Origin: Bacteroidales bacterium
GTDB taxonomy: Bacteria > Bacteroidota > Bacteroidia > Bacteroidales > JAADGE01
Assembly: GCA_024762915.1 (NCBI GenBank)
Contig: JANTGL010000105.1
Location: forward strand, 1-8,643
Length of the DNA stretch: 8,643 nucleotides
Reading direction: 5' to 3'
The translations under genes and the position numbers were made by a program. This document shows, piece after piece, positions 6,482 to 8,643 of this stretch. The notes below the pieces were generated by a model. The model searched no databases and was not told where the DNA came from. It saw nothing but the letters and a program-made list of their open reading frames with translations. Position 1 is the first letter of the stretch. Every line of letters begins with the position of its first letter.

Positions 6482-8643
6482 ATGAGGAATAAAATAATGT
6501 TATTGATTTTAACGGTTTTTTCTGTTCAAATGATGAGTTTTGCCCAAAATGAGGCACGATTACTTCGATTTCCTGCTATTTATGACAATCAATTGGTTTT
6601 CACCTATGCCGGTGATTTATATACTGTTGATTCAAACGGCGGAGTCGCTCGAAAATTAACCGGAAGTATCGGTTATGAAATGTTTGCTCGATTTTCGCCT
6701 GATGGTAAAAAACTTGCTTTTACGGCTCAATATGACGGAAATACCGAAGTGTATTTAATGAATGCAATGGGAGGTGTTCCCGAAAGATTGACTTATACGG
6801 CAACCCTGCATCGTGATGATATTGCAGACAGAATGGGTCCCAATAATATTGTCATGGGTTGGAAACACGACAATAAAAATATTGTTTTTCGCAGTCGAAT
6901 GAAATCTTATAACAGTTTTAACGGTTCACTTTATACGGTTTCCGTAAAGGGAGATATGCCGCAAGAGTTACCTTTCCCTCGCGGTGGTTTTTGTTCTTAT
7001 TCACCTGATGATCAAAAGATTGCTTTTAACAGAGTTTTCAGAGAATTCAGAACGTGGAAACGTTATCGAGGCGGTATGGCTGATGACATTTGGATTTTTG
7101 ATTTTAAAACACATAAAACGATAAATATTACAAATAATCCGGCTCAAGATATCATCCCTATGTGGCATGGTGATAAAATATACTTTTTATCGGACAGGGA
7201 TGAAAATAAACGAATGAACTTATATGTTTACGATACAAAAAGTAAAGAAACCAAAAGATTAAGCAAATATTCGGATTTTGATATAAAATTTCCGTCATTA
7301 GGCAATAAAGCAATTGTTTTTGAAAACGGCGGATATATTTATAAATTTGATTTAGCAACTGAGAAGATACAAAAAGTTAAAATTATTATTGCCGAAGATT
7401 TTGTTTCGGCTCGTCCCGTATTAAAAGATGTCAGTAAAGAAATTGCAAATTTTGAGATTTCTCCGGACGGTAAACGGGCATTATTCGGTGCTCACGGTGA
7501 TGTTTTTACGGTTCCCGCAAAATACGGTGAGATTAGAAATTTAACAAATACATCAAGTGTTCACGAACGAAATTCTAAATGGTCACCCGACGGTAAGCAC
7601 ATTGCATTTATTTCTGACAAAACAGGTGAAAATGAATTATTCATTGTCGATCAAGCCGGAAAAAGTCCGCCTAAACAAGTTACAAAAGGTGGTGATACAT
7701 ATGATTATCAGGAATATTGGTCGCCGGACAGTAAAAAATTGCTTTGGGCAGACAGGAAACAAAGATTACGTTTTGTTGATATTAAGTCCGGCGTTATTAC
7801 TGAAGTTGATCAATGTCCTTATAACGAAATGCACAGTTATGCATGGTCACCGGACAGTAAATGGATTACATATTCTAAAACCGGAAAAAATCAATTTTCT
7901 CAGATTTTCGTTTATTCTACAGAACAAAAAAAATCATTTGCAATCACTGATAATCGCTATGATTCCGGCAGTCCGGTTTTTTCTGCAGACGGTAAATATT
8001 TGTTTTTTACGTCAAATCGAAATTTCAGTCCCACCTTCAGTTGGTTGGAATTGGATGCAGCCTATAATTATATGACCGGAATTTATTATGTTACTTTAAA
8101 TAAAGATATACCGTCTTTATTCGCTCCTAAAAGCGATGAAGTGAAAATTGAAAATAAATCAATTAACAAAACGGCTGATAAAAAGAAAGATAAAAAAACA
8201 ATAAGTTCTAAACCGTCCGTAAAATATAATTTTGACGGAATTTTTGACAGAATTGAAAAACTGCCTGTTCCGGCTTCGCAATATTTTAGTTTAACATCTG
8301 TCGCCGGTAAATTATTCTATCAACGCATGGGAAAAAAGGATGAAAAAGTAAAATTATTCGTTTATGATTTTACGAAGAGAAAACAAATTGATTTAGGCAG
8401 TGTTAACGGTTATGAAATTTCCGCTGACGGAAAAAAAATGTTGTTTGCAAAAGACAGAGCTTATGGCATAATTCCTTTGCCGAGTTCCAAAATTACGCTA
8501 AAAGAAAAATTAAATCTTTCCGGAATGCAAGTTATGGTTAACAAGCAAGAAGAGTGGAAACAAATTTATGATGAAGCTTGGTATCAAATGCGAGAGTTTT
8601 TTTATGCACCGAATATGCACGGAACCGATTGGAAAGCATTGCA
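6482..8643 (+). CDS. Tricorn-like S41-family protease, N-terminal beta-propeller part (3' end outside window)
   Basis: The frame is open from the ATG at 6482 to the window end: 720 residues and no stop. A signal peptide (residues 1-21, hydrophobic core, Ser-Phe-Ala before Gln) indicates export to periplasm or cell surface. Residues 25-545 are built from PD40/WD40-like propeller blades. Ser-Pro-Asp-Gly-Lys or close variants recur at 72-76, 174-177, 327-331, 368-372, 414-418, 456-460 and 501-505, with Ser-Ala-Asp-Gly-Lys again at 647-651. A lysine-rich, probably disordered stretch (about 549-580) interrupts the second propeller. The segment 691-720, with Asp-Glu-Ala-Trp and Phe-Phe-Tyr-Ala-Pro-Asn-Met-His-Gly, is the start of the tricorn core helical domain. 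The PDZ and catalytic S41 domains should follow past the end. Tricorn proteins trim peptides, feeding substrate through the propellers. The exported Bacteroidota versions are poorly characterised, so substrate is unknown. The domain order and typical length near 1,080 residues make TolB-only identity unlikely. Confidence 0.88.
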   Translation, partial: MRNKIMLLILTVFSVQMMSFAQNEARLLRFPAIYDNQLVFTYAGDLYTVDSNGGVARKLTGSIGYEMFARFSPDGKKLAFTAQYDGNTEVYLMNAMGGVPERLTYTATLHRDDIADRMGPNNIVMGWKHDNKNIVFRSRMKSYNSFNGSLYTVSVKGDMPQELPFPRGGFCSYSPDDQKIAFNRVFREFRTWKRYRGGMADDIWIFDFKTHKTINITNNPAQDIIPMWHGDKIYFLSDRDENKRMNLYVYDTKSKETKRLSKYSDFDIKFPSLGNKAIVFENGGYIYKFDLATEKIQKVKIIIAEDFVSARPVLKDVSKEIANFEISPDGKRALFGAHGDVFTVPAKYGEIRNLTNTSSVHERNSKWSPDGKHIAFISDKTGENELFIVDQAGKSPPKQVTKGGDTYDYQEYWSPDSKKLLWADRKQRLRFVDIKSGVITEVDQCPYNEMHSYAWSPDSKWITYSKTGKNQFSQIFVYSTEQKKSFAITDNRYDSGSPVFSADGKYLFFTSNRNFSPTFSWLELDAAYNYMTGIYYVTLNKDIPSLFAPKSDEVKIENKSINKTADKKKDKKTISSKPSVKYNFDGIFDRIEKLPVPASQYFSLTSVAGKLFYQRMGKKDEKVKLFVYDFTKRKQIDLGSVNGYEISADGKKMLFAKDRAYGIIPLPSSKITLKEKLNLSGMQVMVNKQEEWKQIYDEAWYQMREFFYAPNMHGTDWKAL

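Noticed and set aside
7557..8075. A 172-codon plus-strand open frame inside the tricorn-like gene
   Set aside because: It lies in another frame of the tricorn reading frame, which is continuous through the region with clear Ser-Pro-Asp-Gly-Lys blades; the alternative protein has no recognisable features.
6482..8643. A frameshift or pseudogene in the tricorn-like gene
   Set aside because: Reading codon by codon from the ATG to the window end shows no stop and no loss of frame; the gene is only cut by the window edge.

Overview
The window looks like an ordinary chromosomal segment from a low-GC member of the Bacteroidota. Four things point there: promoter boxes of the TAnnTTTG type; A-rich leaders with no Shine-Dalgarno sequence ahead of most genes; the short (257-residue) form of AMP nucleosidase; and a secreted tricorn-like protease together with a secreted PagL-like deacylase of about 394 residues. 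No rRNA, insertion sequence, CRISPR array or phage gene is visible.

Layout. Positions 1-600 hold the 3' end of a secreted or lipoprotein-like hypothetical protein with an acidic linker, followed by an intrinsic terminator (633-661). A PagL-type lipid A deacylase follows (684-1868, +). A short intergenic region (1869-2022) carries an inverted repeat, a tandem 8-mer and the terminator of a minus-strand tRNA pair: tRNA-Pro(TGG) at 2023-2097 and tRNA-Ser(GCT) at 2113-2201, read from their own promoter at 2215-2246. An aspartate kinase gene lies on the minus strand (2263-3534). Diverging from it is a likely three-gene run on the plus strand: class I fructose-1,6-bisphosphatase (3629-4669), dTDP-4-dehydrorhamnose reductase (4677-5552) and AMP nucleosidase (5575-6348), with gaps of 7 and 22 bases. 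After a long hairpin that begins at the last base of the AMP nucleosidase stop codon, a separate promoter precedes a large tricorn-like protein. Its first 720 residues (6482-8643) are present and its catalytic part runs off the window.

How the genes fit together. The fbp-rfbD-amn run joins gluconeogenesis, deoxysugar synthesis for surface polysaccharide and purine nucleotide turnover. It reads as housekeeping carbon and nucleotide metabolism rather than one pathway. The deacylase and the tricorn-like protein are exported, envelope-associated products. The fbp and tricorn genes are preceded by the same octamer, TACTTTTG, which fits the Bacteroidota -7 element and helps fix their start codons.

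I found no convincing new system. The best leads are small: a PagL homologue with Asn where the classical catalytic Glu would fall, a tandem GTGTACCC repeat just downstream of the tRNA pair, and two unusual hairpins at gene boundaries.
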